Below, in pieces: positions 32,218 to 42,187 of a DNA stretch of 64,000 bases; the stretch's first letter is position 1, and every line of letters begins with the position of its first letter. The notes below the pieces were generated by a model. The model searched no databases. It worked only from the letters and a program-made list of their open reading frames with translations, and had not been told where the DNA came from. Origin of the DNA: Alphaproteobacteria bacterium (GTDB taxonomy: Bacteria; Pseudomonadota; Alphaproteobacteria; JANSWW01); assembly GCA_024743275.1 (NCBI GenBank), contig JANSWW010000001.1, forward strand, positions 62,001-126,000, read 5' to 3'. Both the position numbers and the translations under genes were made by a program.

Positions 32218-34734
32218 TCAAAGCCCCTCGATCCCGATCACATCCAAGAAGATGCTCTGCTTGGTGATACTGAGCCCGGCCGCCTTACCAGTGTCCTGAT
32301 AGTGTAGGTAGGCGTTGGAGCCAGCCGTGGCGACGCTTGTGTTGGCGGCGAAATACTGGCCCGGATCGAACACGCTGCGTCCTTCCGCCTGGCCGAAGTT
32401 GTTCCAATGCTCGATGAACTGCGAGACCGTGAAGCCGGCGGTCACCAGATCCTGGTTCAACAACGCGTAGCCCGCCGCGTCGAAGCCGGGCGAGCGGCTC
32501 TCGTTCTTGCCGAAATTGGCGTAATGGGCGCCGGCGCCCGCCGCGTCCAGACCCGCCGCCACCAGATCCGGATTGGCGTTGAGATAGGCGTCCGCCGTGA
32601 ACGGCCGGTTCTCGTTCTTGCCGAAGTTGATGTAGTGGGTGATGGCGTTGGCGGTCGTGATGCCCGCCGCCGCGACATCCGGGTTCACCTCCAGATAGGC
32701 CGCCGCATCGAAGCTGATCAGCCGGTTCTCGGCATAGCCGAAGGCCGCATAATGGTCGAGCGCCGTCGCCGCCGTCACACCCGCCGACACCAGATCCGGG
32801 TTGGCGTCCACATAGGCCTGGCCGGACCAGACGGAGACCTCGTTCTCGGTGATGGTGCCCGTCGCCGTCGCGTCCGACAGCGTGGCGCCGGAGGCATTGG
32901 AGAGCGTGACCGTGAAGGTCTCGTCGCTCTCGATGGCGATGTCGCCGGTGACCGAGACCGAGACGGTCTTGGACGTCTCGCCGGCGGCGAAGGTCAGTGT
33001 GCCCGACGTGGCGGTATAGTCGCTGGTCCCCGCAGCCGTCCCGCTCGCCCCGGCCCCCGCCGTCGCCGTGCCGTCCGACGTCGCGTATTGGACCGTCACC
33101 TCGGAGGTCGCCGCCTCCGACAGGCTCACCGTGAACGTCATCGTCCGGGCGAAACTGTCCGCCTCCGTCACCGAGGCATCGGAGATGGAAAGAGTGGGAG
33201 CGCCGTCGTCGTCAATGATGGTGCCCGTGGCCGTCGCATCGGAAATGATCGATCCGCGGGTCGATGCGATCGTGATTTGGAAAGTCTCATTGCTTTCCGA
33301 CGCCGTGTCGGCGAATACCGGGATGCTGACGGTGGCCGAGGTTTCGCCGGCTTTGACCCACGCAAATCCAGTCCGAGGCGCGTAATCCGTTCCCGACGTG
33401 GCGGTTGTCGCGCTGAGGGAATAGGTAAAAAGATTGTCCTGCGGGAGCACAGCCGATTGGGAGACAACAAAGGAAAGCGCAGCGACACCGCTGTCGCCTT
33501 CCGCCACCGACGCATCGGCCACCGACAGACCGACAAACGCGGTTGTCGCGTTCAGATTAGCGTCCCGGACTTGATCGCTAAAGACAAGGAATTCGACCTC
33601 GGACAATCGATCCGTTTCGCCGGTCGCGCCATATGTCGCGAGGATTTCCGGCCCGCTGGCATCGATCGTATACGCACTGAAGGCTTCGGCGAAAATGACC
33701 CAATCGGTGCCGTCACCGCCGACGACCGAATCGTTCTCGCCATCCCCCAGCACTTGAATGGTGTCGTCCCCACCGCCGGCAACGATCGTATCGTCCCCAT
33801 CATCGCCATAAATGAACTGTCGGTTCGAATCGCCTACAAAAGAGTCTGCGAAATTGGTCAACCGAAAGTCAGAGACGGAATTGTTCAGGATGGTATCCGT
33901 CCCGCCAAAACCGTCCGAGACAATTTGGCCGCTCGACAAGGTGAGGTCGATATTGGCGGCTTGCGATGCGGAGACGGCGCGGAATTCGTCCCTAGTCGAA
34001 TTGAGCCCGCCATCCAGCGTGTCGTTGCCGCCGCCGGGACGGAAGCTGTTGAAATCGGAGTTACCCGTCAGCGAATCGTCAAAGGAGGTCCCGCGAACCC
34101 GTTCGACATCCGCTAAAGACAGCTGGTCGCCTTGGGCAAGCACCGCCGTTCCGGCGGCCAGATCGACAGTTGCCCCAGTTGTCGCAGCTCGCAGGTCCAC
34201 CTCGTCGACCCCTTCGCCACCCTGGAAAGTATCGTTTCCACCAATATAGCGAAGCCGCTCGAAAGCCGCTGGCGTGCCGGTGAAATTGTCGGCTTCCGTC
34301 GTGCCGTAATAGGACAGTCCACCAGTGGCGGCGATGTTCCCGACCCCCGTAACACGATCGGTACCGACCAAGGTTTGGCCGATGAACTCCTGTAGCGTAA
34401 GCGTATCGGTCGACGCGTCGAAGGATGATACCACCTGGGTGAGGTTGTCGGCGTTGTAGCGCAGTTCCCAAAATCCTGGACTGCCCTCGAAACGTACCGC
34501 GTCGTCGCCCAAATTCGTGCGGATGACGGAAAACCCGGTTTCAGACGACGCCACGATTATGTCATCCCCGTCCCCGCCTGCCAGGCTCTCCAGACCCGCG
34601 CCGGCCCCGGAGATCAGCGAATCGTTTCCTGCACCGCCGATGAGAGTGTCGTTCCCCCCTGCGCCTATGATCGTGTCGTCCTCGCCTGTGCCGGTGAGGA
34701 AATCAGCGGAATCAGTACCGGAAAACACAGCCAT
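32218..34734 (-). CDS. RTX/Calx-beta protein with C-terminal NPD/HY repeats
   Basis: 838 residues from the ATG at 34734 with GGAGAAATAG before it. The N-terminal half contains scattered RTX calcium-binding nonapeptides (GAGGNDTLIGGAGND, GGGNDTLDGG, GDDGDDTIVAGGGDD). Two Calx-beta domains follow: about residues 400-510 (SVADASVAEGDSG to GTIIDDDG) and 515-635 (SISDASVTEADS to GTITENE). The last ~190 residues are five repeats of the type YLxxNPDLVAAG - HYxxFGxxENR. No signal peptide is seen, which fits type I secretion. No secretion genes are in the window. It is probably a secreted surface or matrix protein (inference). Confidence 0.88.
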   Translation of the reverse strand: MAVFSGTDSADFLTGTGEDDTIIGAGGNDTLIGGAGNDSLISGAGAGLESLAGGDGDDIIVASSETGFSVIRTNLGDDAVRFEGSPGFWELRYNADNLTQVVSSFDASTDTLTLQEFIGQTLVGTDRVTGVGNIAATGGLSYYGTTEADNFTGTPAAFERLRYIGGNDTFQGGEGVDEVDLRAATTGATVDLAAGTAVLAQGDQLSLADVERVRGTSFDDSLTGNSDFNSFRPGGGNDTLDGGLNSTRDEFRAVSASQAANIDLTLSSGQIVSDGFGGTDTILNNSVSDFRLTNFADSFVGDSNRQFIYGDDGDDTIVAGGGDDTIQVLGDGENDSVVGGDGTDWVIFAEAFSAYTIDASGPEILATYGATGETDRLSEVEFLVFSDQVRDANLNATTAFVGLSVADASVAEGDSGVAALSFVVSQSAVLPQDNLFTYSLSATTATSGTDYAPRTGFAWVKAGETSATVSIPVFADTASESNETFQITIASTRGSIISDATATGTIIDDDGAPTLSISDASVTEADSFARTMTFTVSLSEAATSEVTVQYATSDGTATAGAGASGTAAGTSDYTATSGTLTFAAGETSKTVSVSVTGDIAIESDETFTVTLSNASGATLSDATATGTITENEVSVWSGQAYVDANPDLVSAGVTAATALDHYAAFGYAENRLISFDAAAYLEVNPDVAAAGITTANAITHYINFGKNENRPFTADAYLNANPDLVAAGLDAAGAGAHYANFGKNESRSPGFDAAGYALLNQDLVTAGFTVSQFIEHWNNFGQAEGRSVFDPGQYFAANTSVATAGSNAYLHYQDTGKAAGLSITKQSIFLDVIGIEGL

Positions 34735-34875
34735 CTATTTCTCCGCCCTCGTATCGTTTGCAGAATTGGATTTCGCTCGGATTGGGTGCTCCTTTTAGCA
34801 TAGGAAAATATCAGGCAATAAATGTTTTAGTTTTAGAAAAATCCGATCAATCTCTTTTTAGCATTATTATAATTG

Positions 34876-35100
34876 TCATAGTCTACTCGATCCCTCGACA
34901 TCGAAGCGTCCCGGCGAGGTCCAATGCTTCGGGATGTCCCGCCCCTCGGCCCGGCCGGCGTCCTGATAGTGGAGATAGGCGCTGGCCCCGGCGGTGGCGA
35001 CGTCGGTGTTGGCGGCGAAATACTGGCCCGGATCGAGCACGCCGCGGCCCTCGGTCTGGCCGGAACTCGTCCAATGCTCGATGACCGCACGATCGTGACC
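34876..35100 (-). pseudogene. Remnant of a second RTX-protein C-terminus
   Basis: The minus-strand frame is open from a TGA at 35101 to a TGA at 34876 with no start codon context. It translates to IEHWTSSGQTEGRGVLDPG, QYFAANTDVATAGASAYLHY and QDAGRAEGRDIPKH, clearly homologous in protein and DNA to the last repeats of the gene at 32218-34734 (IEHWNNFGQAEGRSVFDPG, QYFAANTSVATAGSNAYLHY). The rest of the gap 34735-35333 is an AT-rich stretch (34790-34890) followed by ordinary GC-rich DNA with no other gene. Confidence 0.75.
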
Positions 35101-35333
35101 TCAGCTAGCACGCCCATGTTCTTCCATTACTCGGGAACCGAGGGAGGGGCGCGCCGACGGTAAAACGAGACAGAATGTCCCGCCGCCCCGTCGTTCCGGT
35201 GTCACCTTGTGGCGAAAAGACACAAGATCGCGCCCGTCTTACCCGCTACCCCTGCCCCGGAACCGTTGAGGACCCTTGCCGCGGACTGATAGGGTTGAGG
35301 GAACGGACAAACGCGTCGGACAGGGCGGGACAG

Positions 35334-36581
35334 ATGGCAAGATTTTCGGTCGTATCGCTGGCGAAGAACGCTTTCTCCCATCACGAGAACTGGGAGCGGC
35401 AATGGCGGAGCCCGGAACCGAAACCGCATTACGACGTGGTCATCGTCGGCGGTGGCGGCCACGGCCTCGCGACGGCGTATTATCTCGCCAAGGAACACGG
35501 CATCACCAATGTCGCGGTGATCGAAAAAGGTTGGATCGGCGGCGGCAACACCGGCCGCAACACCACCATCGTGCGGTCCAATTATCTGTGGGACGAAAGC
35601 GCCTTGCTCTACGAGCATTCCCTCAAGCTGTGGGAAGGCCTGAGCCAGGATCTCAATTACAACGTCATGTTCAGTCAGCGCGGCGTGATGAATCTCGGTC
35701 ATACCCTCGGCGATATGCGGGATCTCCAGCGCCGGGCCCACGCCAACCGGCTGAACGGCATCGACTGCGAGTTGCTCGACGCCAAGGGCGTGAAGGACTT
35801 CTGCCCGATCATCAAGACCGACAACATCCGCTACCCGATCCTGGGGGCGACCCTGCAGCGCCGGGCGGGCACCGCGCGCCACGACGCGGTGGCCTGGGGC
35901 TACGCGCGGGGGGCGGACGAACGGGGTGTCGACATCATCCAGAACTGCGAGGTCACCGGCATCCGCCGAAAGGGTGGAAAAGTCGAGGCCATCGAGACGA
36001 CCCGGGGCGTCATCCGCTGCAACAAGGTGGGCCTGGTCGCCGCCGGCCATTCCAGCGTGCTGGCCGCCATGGCCGGGATCCGCATGCCGGTGGAAAGCCA
36101 TCCGCTGCAGGCCCTGGTCTCCGAGCCGGTGAAGCCGATCATGGACACGGTCGTCATGTCCAACACCATCCACGCCTATTGCAGCCAGTCGGACAAGGGA
36201 GAACTGGTCATCGGCGCCGGGATCGATGCCCATATCTCCTACGCCCAGCGCGGCGGCTTCCACATCGTCGAGGGCACGCTGCAGGCGATCTGCGAGATCT
36301 TCCCGATCTTCAGCCGGATGCGGATGATGCGCCAATGGGGCGGCATCGTCGACGTCTGCCCGGACGCGAGCCCGATCCTCTCCAAGACCCCGGTGGAAGG
36401 GCTCTATGTCAATTGCGGTTGGGGTACCGGCGGCTTCAAGGCGACCCCCGGATCGGGTCATGTCTTCGCCCACACCATCGCCCGGGACGAGCCGCACGAA
36501 CTCAACGCCCCCTTCGCCCTCGACCGGTTCTCCTCCGGGCAGCTGGTCGACGAGCATGGCGCGGCGGGCGTCGCTCACTAG
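35334..36581 (+). CDS. soxB: Sarcosine oxidase beta subunit
   Basis: 415 residues from the ATG at 35334 with GGGCGGGACAG before it. FAD-binding [20 protein letters not shown] at about residues 34-53, then [38 protein letters not shown] holds the His that carries covalent FMN in known heterotetrameric enzymes (family knowledge). Length is standard (~415). SoxB contributes the sarcosine-oxidising site of the SoxBDAG complex. Confidence 0.96.
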   Translation: MARFSVVSLAKNAFSHHENWERQWRSPEPKPHYDVVIVGGGGHGLATAYYLAKEHGITNVAVIEKGWIGGGNTGRNTTIVRSNYLWDESALLYEHSLKLWEGLSQDLNYNVMFSQRGVMNLGHTLGDMRDLQRRAHANRLNGIDCELLDAKGVKDFCPIIKTDNIRYPILGATLQRRAGTARHDAVAWGYARGADERGVDIIQNCEVTGIRRKGGKVEAIETTRGVIRCNKVGLVAAGHSSVLAAMAGIRMPVESHPLQALVSEPVKPIMDTVVMSNTIHAYCSQSDKGELVIGAGIDAHISYAQRGGFHIVEGTLQAICEIFPIFSRMRMMRQWGGIVDVCPDASPILSKTPVEGLYVNCGWGTGGFKATPGSGHVFAHTIARDEPHELNAPFALDRFSSGQLVDEHGAAGVAH

Positions 36582-36620
36582 TATTTTTAAGCGTTTTCAG
36601 GCCTTAAGGACACAATTCTC

Positions 36621-36980
36621 ATGTTGTCTATGAATTGCCCCTTCTGCGGGGAACGGGATATCTCCGAGTTCTCCTACGGTCACGAAGCCCATATCGCGCG
36701 GCCGGCCAATCCGTCGGCCATGTCCGATGACGCCTGGGCCGACTATCTGTTCATGCGGGAAAATCCGAAGGGCCTGCATTTCGAGCGCTGGGTCCATACC
36801 CATGGCTGCCGCCGCTGGTTCAACGTCGCCCGCAACACCTATACGGACCGGATCCTGGCGATCTACAAGATGGGCGACCCGCCGCCGAAGATCGACAATC
36901 CAGGCCCCACCGGGCTGGCCGCCCCGGTCGACCCCGCCCCGCGTCTTCACGTTGTCGGCGGCACGGAGGCCGATCAATGA
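36621..36980 (+). CDS. soxD: Sarcosine oxidase delta subunit
   Basis: 119 residues from the ATG at 36621, placed 10 bases after AAGGA. Zinc ligands are visible: CPFCGERD near the N-terminus and VHTHGCRRWFNVARNT. The RWFNVAR segment is the hallmark of SoxD. It overlaps soxA by 4 bases (ATGA at 36977). It is a small structural subunit of the complex. Confidence 0.95.
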   Translation: MLSMNCPFCGERDISEFSYGHEAHIARPANPSAMSDDAWADYLFMRENPKGLHFERWVHTHGCRRWFNVARNTYTDRILAIYKMGDPPPKIDNPGPTGLAAPVDPAPRLHVVGGTEADQ

Positions 36981-39900
36981 CCCAGCTCTTCCGGGCGGCC
37001 AAGGGCGGCCGCATCGACCGCTCCAAGCCGATCAGCTTCCAATTCAACGGCAAGCGCTATCAGGGCTATCAGGGCGACACGCTCGCCTCGGCGCTGATCG
37101 CCAACGGAATCCACCTGGTCGGCCGGTCGTTCAAATACCATCGGCCGCGAGGGATCATGGGATCGGGTGTCGAAGAGCCCAACGCCATGGTCCAGATCAA
37201 CCCGAACAGCAACCGCACCGACCCGAACCAGCGGGCGACGGTGGTGGAGCTCTATGACGATCTCTCCGCCGACAGCCAGAATTGCTGGCCGTCGGTCGAG
37301 TTCGATGTCGGGGCGGTCAACAATATGCTGATGCCCTTCTTCCCGGCGGGCTTCTACTACAAGACCTTCATGTTCCCGGCGACGGCCTGGGAGAAATACG
37401 AGCATGTCATCCGCAAGGCGGCCGGCCTCGGCATGTCCCCGACAGAGGAGGACCCGGACCGCTATGAGCACATCCACGCCCATTGCGACGTGCTGGTCGT
37501 CGGTGCCGGTCCGGCCGGCCTGATGGCGGCCCGCGCGGCGGCGGCCACGGGCGCCCGGGTGATCCTGGCCGACGAACAGCATGAGATGGGCGGGTCCCTC
37601 CTTGCCGAGGATGTCGACGGCATTCGGGTCGACGGTTCGGCGGCGGGCGACTGGGCGACCGGCATGGCCACGGTGCTCGCCGGCCATGGCGACGTCACCC
37701 TGCTGCCCCGCACGACGGCTTTCGGTTACTTCGACAACAACTGGTTCGGCCTGCTGGAACGGGTGACCGACCATCTCGGCCGCGAGGCGGTGCCGGGTCA
37801 GGTCCGTGCCCGGATGTGGCGGGTCCGCGCCCGCCAGGTGGTCCTGGCGACCGGGTCCCATGAACGCCCGCTGGTGTTCGACGGCAACGACCGGCCCGGC
37901 GTGATGCTCGCCTCCGCCGCCCGGACCTATATCAACCGCTATGGCGCGCTCGCGGGGCAACGACCGGTGGTCTTCACCAACAACGACAGCGCCTACAAGG
38001 CTGCCCTCGACATGCACAACAAGGGTGCCCGCGTGGTGGCGATCGTCGATCTGCGCGAGGATCCCAAGGGTGAACTGGTGCAGAGCGCCCGCGACGCAGG
38101 GATCCAGGTGCTGACCGGCCATACGGTCGTCGCGACGAGCGGCGGCAAGCGCGTGACCGGGGTCGAGGTCCGCCAAATCTCCAACGGGATCGTCGGCCCG
38201 GACAGCCGGCCGCTGGTCTGCGATCTGGTGCTGATGTCCGGCGGCTGGAACCCGGCGGTCCACCTGTTCAGTCAGTCGCGCGGCAAGCTCGCCTATAACG
38301 CGGATCTGGGCGTTTTCGTGCCCGGCCAGTCGGTCCAGGCGGAGCGCTCCGCCGGGGCCTGCAACGGCGCCTTCGGGACCCGGGAGGCCCTCGAACAGGG
38401 GGCCGCCGCCGGCCTCGCCGCGGCAACCGAGGCGGGCTTCACCGGTGAGGCCCCGACCCTGCCCGCCGTCCAGGAATGGACGGAAGGCCCGATGGCGGTG
38501 CATTTCCTCGCCCCGTCCCACAAGAGGGACAGCCACCGCAAGGGCTTCGTCGACTTCCAGAACGATGTGAAGGCCTCCGACATCCTGCTGGCGGTGCGCG
38601 AGGGCTTCCACTCCGTCGAGCATGTCAAGCGCTACACCACCACCGGCATGGGCACCGATCAGGGCCGCACGTCCAATATCAACGCGCTCGGCATCGTCGC
38701 CGAGGCCTTGGGCAAGACCCCGCCGGAGGTCGGCACCACGACCTTCCGCCCGGCCTATACCGCGGTGCCCTTCGGGGCGATTTCCGGCCCCAACAGCGGC
38801 GACCTGTTCGACCCGGTCCGCACCACGCCGATGCACAAATGGCATCTCGAGAACGGTGCCGAGTTCGAGGATGTCGGCCAATGGAAACGAGCATGGTTCT
38901 ACCCGAAAAAGGGCGAGGACATGCACCGGGCCGTGAACCGCGAGGTCGAGGCGGCCCGCCAGGGAATTGGCATTCTCGACGCCTCCACCCTGGGCAAGAT
39001 CGAAGTAAGGGGCCGGGACGCCGCCGAGTTCCTCAACCGGGTCTACACCAATGCCTGGACCAAGCTCGCCGTCGGCAGGTGCCGCTACGGCCTGATGCTG
39101 GGCGAGGACGGCATGGTGCGCGACGACGGGGTGACAGCCCGGCTCGGCGAGGACCGCTTCCTGATGACGACCACCACCGGCAACGCCGCCATGGTAATGG
39201 CCTGGCTGGAGGAATGGCTGCAGACCGAATGGCCGGAGATGGAGGTCTATCTGACCTCGGTCACCGAGCAGTGGGCGACCATCACCATCAACGGGCCGAA
39301 GAGTCGCGACCTTTTGACCAAGGTCGCGTCCGGCACCGATTTCTCCAACGAGGGCTTCCCCCATATGGCGATCCGCGACGCGGAGATCGCCGGGGTCGCC
39401 GGCCGTATCGCCCGGATCAGCTTCACCGGCGAGATGTCCTATGAGATCAACGTCCCCGCCCGCTACGGTCTCCATGTCTGGGAGACCCTGATGCATGAGG
39501 GCGAGCCCTATGACATCACCCCCTACGGCACCGAGGCGATGCATGTGCTGCGGGCGGAAAAGGGTTTCATCATCGTCGGCCAGGAGACCGACGGCTCGAT
39601 GACGCCGGACGATCTCGGCATGGACTGGATCGTCTCGAAGAAGAAGCCCCAGGAATTCCTCGGCAAACGCTCGCTGTCCCGACAGGACATGCTGCGCGAG
39701 GACCGCAAACAGCTCGTCGGCCTGCTCACCTCCGATCCGACCGTGATCCTCGAAGAGGGCGCCCAGTTGGTCGACGCCAGGGACAAGGACAATACCGCCT
39801 ATCCGGTCCCGATGATCGGCCATGTCACGTCGAGCTATTGGAGCCCGAATGTCGGCCGCTCCATCGCGCTCGCCATGGTCCGGGCCGGCCGCGCGCGGAT

Positions 39901-40000
39901 CGGCACGACGATCTACGCCCCGATGGCCGACAAGACCATCGCCGTCGAGGTGGTCGAGCCCGTATTTTTCGATAAGGAAGGGGTCCGCGCCAATGGCTAA
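36977..40000 (+). CDS. soxA: Sarcosine oxidase alpha subunit
   Basis: 1007 residues. The N-terminal ferredoxin-like module has FQFNGKRYQGYQGDTLASAL and RSFKYHRPRGIMG. The NAD-binding dinucleotide fold is CDVLVVGAGPAGLMAARAAA (about residues 170-190), and a second pyridine-nucleotide region surrounds RPVVFTNNDSAYKAALDM. The C-terminal ~400 residues are a GcvT-like folate domain (GILDASTLGKIEVRGRDAAE, INGPKSRDLL). Length is in the usual 960-1010 range. It channels the one-carbon unit to tetrahydrofolate. It overlaps soxG by 8 bases. Confidence 0.96.
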   Translation: MTQLFRAAKGGRIDRSKPISFQFNGKRYQGYQGDTLASALIANGIHLVGRSFKYHRPRGIMGSGVEEPNAMVQINPNSNRTDPNQRATVVELYDDLSADSQNCWPSVEFDVGAVNNMLMPFFPAGFYYKTFMFPATAWEKYEHVIRKAAGLGMSPTEEDPDRYEHIHAHCDVLVVGAGPAGLMAARAAAATGARVILADEQHEMGGSLLAEDVDGIRVDGSAAGDWATGMATVLAGHGDVTLLPRTTAFGYFDNNWFGLLERVTDHLGREAVPGQVRARMWRVRARQVVLATGSHERPLVFDGNDRPGVMLASAARTYINRYGALAGQRPVVFTNNDSAYKAALDMHNKGARVVAIVDLREDPKGELVQSARDAGIQVLTGHTVVATSGGKRVTGVEVRQISNGIVGPDSRPLVCDLVLMSGGWNPAVHLFSQSRGKLAYNADLGVFVPGQSVQAERSAGACNGAFGTREALEQGAAAGLAAATEAGFTGEAPTLPAVQEWTEGPMAVHFLAPSHKRDSHRKGFVDFQNDVKASDILLAVREGFHSVEHVKRYTTTGMGTDQGRTSNINALGIVAEALGKTPPEVGTTTFRPAYTAVPFGAISGPNSGDLFDPVRTTPMHKWHLENGAEFEDVGQWKRAWFYPKKGEDMHRAVNREVEAARQGIGILDASTLGKIEVRGRDAAEFLNRVYTNAWTKLAVGRCRYGLMLGEDGMVRDDGVTARLGEDRFLMTTTTGNAAMVMAWLEEWLQTEWPEMEVYLTSVTEQWATITINGPKSRDLLTKVASGTDFSNEGFPHMAIRDAEIAGVAGRIARISFTGEMSYEINVPARYGLHVWETLMHEGEPYDITPYGTEAMHVLRAEKGFIIVGQETDGSMTPDDLGMDWIVSKKKPQEFLGKRSLSRQDMLREDRKQLVGLLTSDPTVILEEGAQLVDARDKDNTAYPVPMIGHVTSSYWSPNVGRSIALAMVRAGRARIGTTIYAPMADKTIAVEVVEPVFFDKEGVRANG

Positions 40001-40604
40001 CCCGCTCACCGCCGCCGTCGCCCGAACCGCCCTGGAAACCCGGGCCGATCTACCGACCGTCCGCTATACCCAGATCACGCTGGAGGAACGGCCGCTCGCC
40101 GGCAAAATCAACCTGCGGGGCAAGGCCGAGGACCGCGCCTTTGCCGCCGCCGCCGCCAGGGGCCTTGGCGATCTGGTGCTGCCCATGGAGGCGACCTCCT
40201 CCACCGCCCGGGGCGACCTGGCCGTACTCTGGCTCGGACCGGACGAATGGCTTATCTCCTGCCCCGACGCGGAGACCACAGCCACTCTCGCCGCCCTGGA
40301 GGATGCCCTCGCCGGCCTGCACCACTCGGCCGTCGATGTGAGCGACAATTGGACCGTGCTGCGGATCGCCGGGGAAGGCACACGGCGTGTGCTCTCGAAA
40401 CTGGTCGCCGTCGACCTGCACCCCAGGGGCTTCCGGCCGGGCGACGTGCTGCAAACCCCGGTTGGAAAGGCGGACAGCATCCTGTATCTGGTGGCAGGGG
40501 ACGCCGACGCCGCCACCGTGGACATCCATGTCCGTCGGTCCTTCGCCGACTATGCCTGGCGGGCCCTGGCAAACGCGGCGGAGGAATACGGCATCGCCGT
40601 CTGA
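39993..40604 (+). CDS. soxG: Sarcosine oxidase gamma subunit
   Basis: 203 residues from the ATG at 39993, after AAGGAAGGGG inside the end of soxA. Family features are LVLPMEATSSTARGDLAVLWLGPDEWLI, then VDVSDNWTVLRIAGEGTRRVL and LHPRGFRPGDV, and the SFADYAWRAL end. It completes the soxBDAG operon. Confidence 0.93.
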   Translation: MANPLTAAVARTALETRADLPTVRYTQITLEERPLAGKINLRGKAEDRAFAAAAARGLGDLVLPMEATSSTARGDLAVLWLGPDEWLISCPDAETTATLAALEDALAGLHHSAVDVSDNWTVLRIAGEGTRRVLSKLVAVDLHPRGFRPGDVLQTPVGKADSILYLVAGDADAATVDIHVRRSFADYAWRALANAAEEYGIAV

Positions 40605-40612
40605 GGCCGGCC

Positions 40613-40780
40613 ATGCTCGTCTATTTCTTCGCCGCCTTCGTGATCGCCTTCACGCTCTATCAGCGGTTCAGCACGCCCAAACACGAGGCGGCCGTGCGGG
40701 CCTTGTGGGGCTATGCCGTTTGGGTCGGCGTCGGGATCGCGGTGATGAATTTCATCTTCATTCAATTTCTCCCGGGTTGA
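40613..40780 (+). CDS. Small two-TM protein after soxG
   Basis: 55 residues from the ATG at 40613, 8 bases after the soxG stop. TM1 is LVYFFAAFVIAFTLY, then a basic loop QRFSTPKHEAAVR, then TM2 ALWGYAVWVGVGIAVMNF. It is hypothetical and I do not recognise the family. The tight spacing suggests co-transcription with sox. A frame start much further upstream overlaps soxG and is rejected. Confidence 0.55.
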   Translation: MLVYFFAAFVIAFTLYQRFSTPKHEAAVRALWGYAVWVGVGIAVMNFIFIQFLPG

Positions 40781-40869
40781 GGCAAAAAGGGGCGATCCCG
40801 CCCTTGACGCCATGCCGATGAACGGGTTCTCTCCGAGGCCTTATCATCGATGTCGAAGGAGTCCTTTCG

Positions 40870-41415
<546 letters not shown>

Positions 41416-41440
41416 AACCGACGCGGGACCGACTGTGGAA

Positions 41441-41466
41441 AAGGCCGGGTCATCCCGGCCTTTTTT
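41441..41466 (+). terminator. Rho-independent terminator of the cyclophilin gene
   Basis: GGCCGGG (41443-41449) pairs perfectly with CCCGGCC (41454-41460) around TCAT, followed by six T residues (41461-41466). It ends 26 bases after the stop codon. Confidence 0.93.
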
Positions 41467-41486
41467 GTTTCCCGGCACGGAAAATA

Positions 41487-41504
41487 GATATCATATATGA
41501 TATC
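41487..41504. promoter_or_regulatory. 18-bp perfect palindrome before the PIN toxin
   Basis: GATATCATATATGATATC equals its own reverse complement and ends 3 bases before the toxin ATG (41508). It overlaps a likely -10 region (TATCAT at 41489 with TTGTTT 18 bases upstream). Autoregulatory operators of toxin-antitoxin pairs commonly look like this, and the antitoxin here is RHH-like. Confidence 0.6.
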
Positions 41505-41507
41505 AAT

Positions 41508-41942
41508 ATGATCAGATTGGTTCTGGATACGGACGTTGTTGTCGCCGCGATGCGGAGCCCCGCAGGAGCATCGGCGCAAGTTCTCCGGCTGCTGCGGAAT
41601 GGAGAATTAACGGCGTTGGCTACTGTTGCCGTCGCGCTTGAATACGAGGCCGTTTGCCTGCGAGCAGAACATCTTGAGGCAGCGGGCCTAAATGATCTGG
41701 AGGGCCGGGTTTTCATCGAAGCGGTAATTGCGATGACCGAACCCATCGAAACGCATTTTGTTTGGCGTCCTATACTCAAGGATCCGAATGATGAAATGAT
41801 CCTTGAGGCATCGGCCAATGGAAGAGCGGATATGATCGTTTCATTCAACCGGCGGGACTTTCAAGCCGCCGAACGGTTCGGAATCGACGTCTGCCTGCCA
41901 AGAGACGCGTTGATCCGCATCATTCAGAAGGAAAGCAGATGA
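41508..41942 (+). CDS. PIN-domain toxin
   Basis: 144 residues from the ATG at 41508. The PIN fold is clear: LVLDTDVVVAAMRSP with the first acidic residue, EYEAVCLRAEH with the second, then KDPNDEMILEASANGRADMI and VSFNRRDFQ with the later acidic residues. It resembles the PIN family often labelled 'putative toxin-antitoxin system toxin component'. The predicted activity is a ribonuclease. It overlaps the downstream antitoxin by 4 bases (ATGA at 41939). The base composition is lower in GC than the neighbours, which suggests acquisition. Confidence 0.88.
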   Translation: MIRLVLDTDVVVAAMRSPAGASAQVLRLLRNGELTALATVAVALEYEAVCLRAEHLEAAGLNDLEGRVFIEAVIAMTEPIETHFVWRPILKDPNDEMILEASANGRADMIVSFNRRDFQAAERFGIDVCLPRDALIRIIQKESR

Positions 41943-42187
41943 CCGAAGTCGCAAAACTGCTGCTCCGACTGCCCAAATCCTTGAAAAAGGCAGCGGAGGA
42001 AGCCAGCCGCCAAGAGGGCACCAGCACAAACCAGTTCATCACCCTCGCAGTGGCCGAAAAGCTGGCGGCGTTGAACACCGCTGAGTACTTCGCCCAGAAG
42101 CGGTCGAATGCCGATTTCGAGTCATTCGACCGCATCATGCAGCGGGATACCGGAACCCCGCCGCGCGAAGGCGACGAACTCCCCTAA
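41939..42187 (+). CDS. RHH-type antitoxin paired with the PIN toxin
   Basis: 82 residues. The N-terminal strand-helix-helix AKLLLRLPKSLKKAAEEASR, then EGTSTNQFITLAVAEKL, is typical of Arc/HicB-like ribbon-helix-helix DNA-binding proteins. The C-terminal tail would bind the toxin. It follows the toxin, the reverse of the usual order. Its 3' end overlaps the convergent ThDP-enzyme gene by 4 bases. Confidence 0.82.
   Translation: MTEVAKLLLRLPKSLKKAAEEASRQEGTSTNQFITLAVAEKLAALNTAEYFAQKRSNADFESFDRIMQRDTGTPPREGDELP

Noticed and set aside
32407..34116. 569-codon plus-strand frame antisense to the RTX protein
   Set aside because: It is Arg-rich low-complexity translation; the minus-strand frame has clear RTX and Calx-beta motifs.
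36974..40009. 1011-codon open frame on the minus strand across soxA and its flanks
   Set aside because: It mirrors the soxA coding frame; high third-position GC in soxA removes stops from the opposite strand. Its translation has no recognisable domain and is rich in His, Asp and Gly as expected of a shadow.
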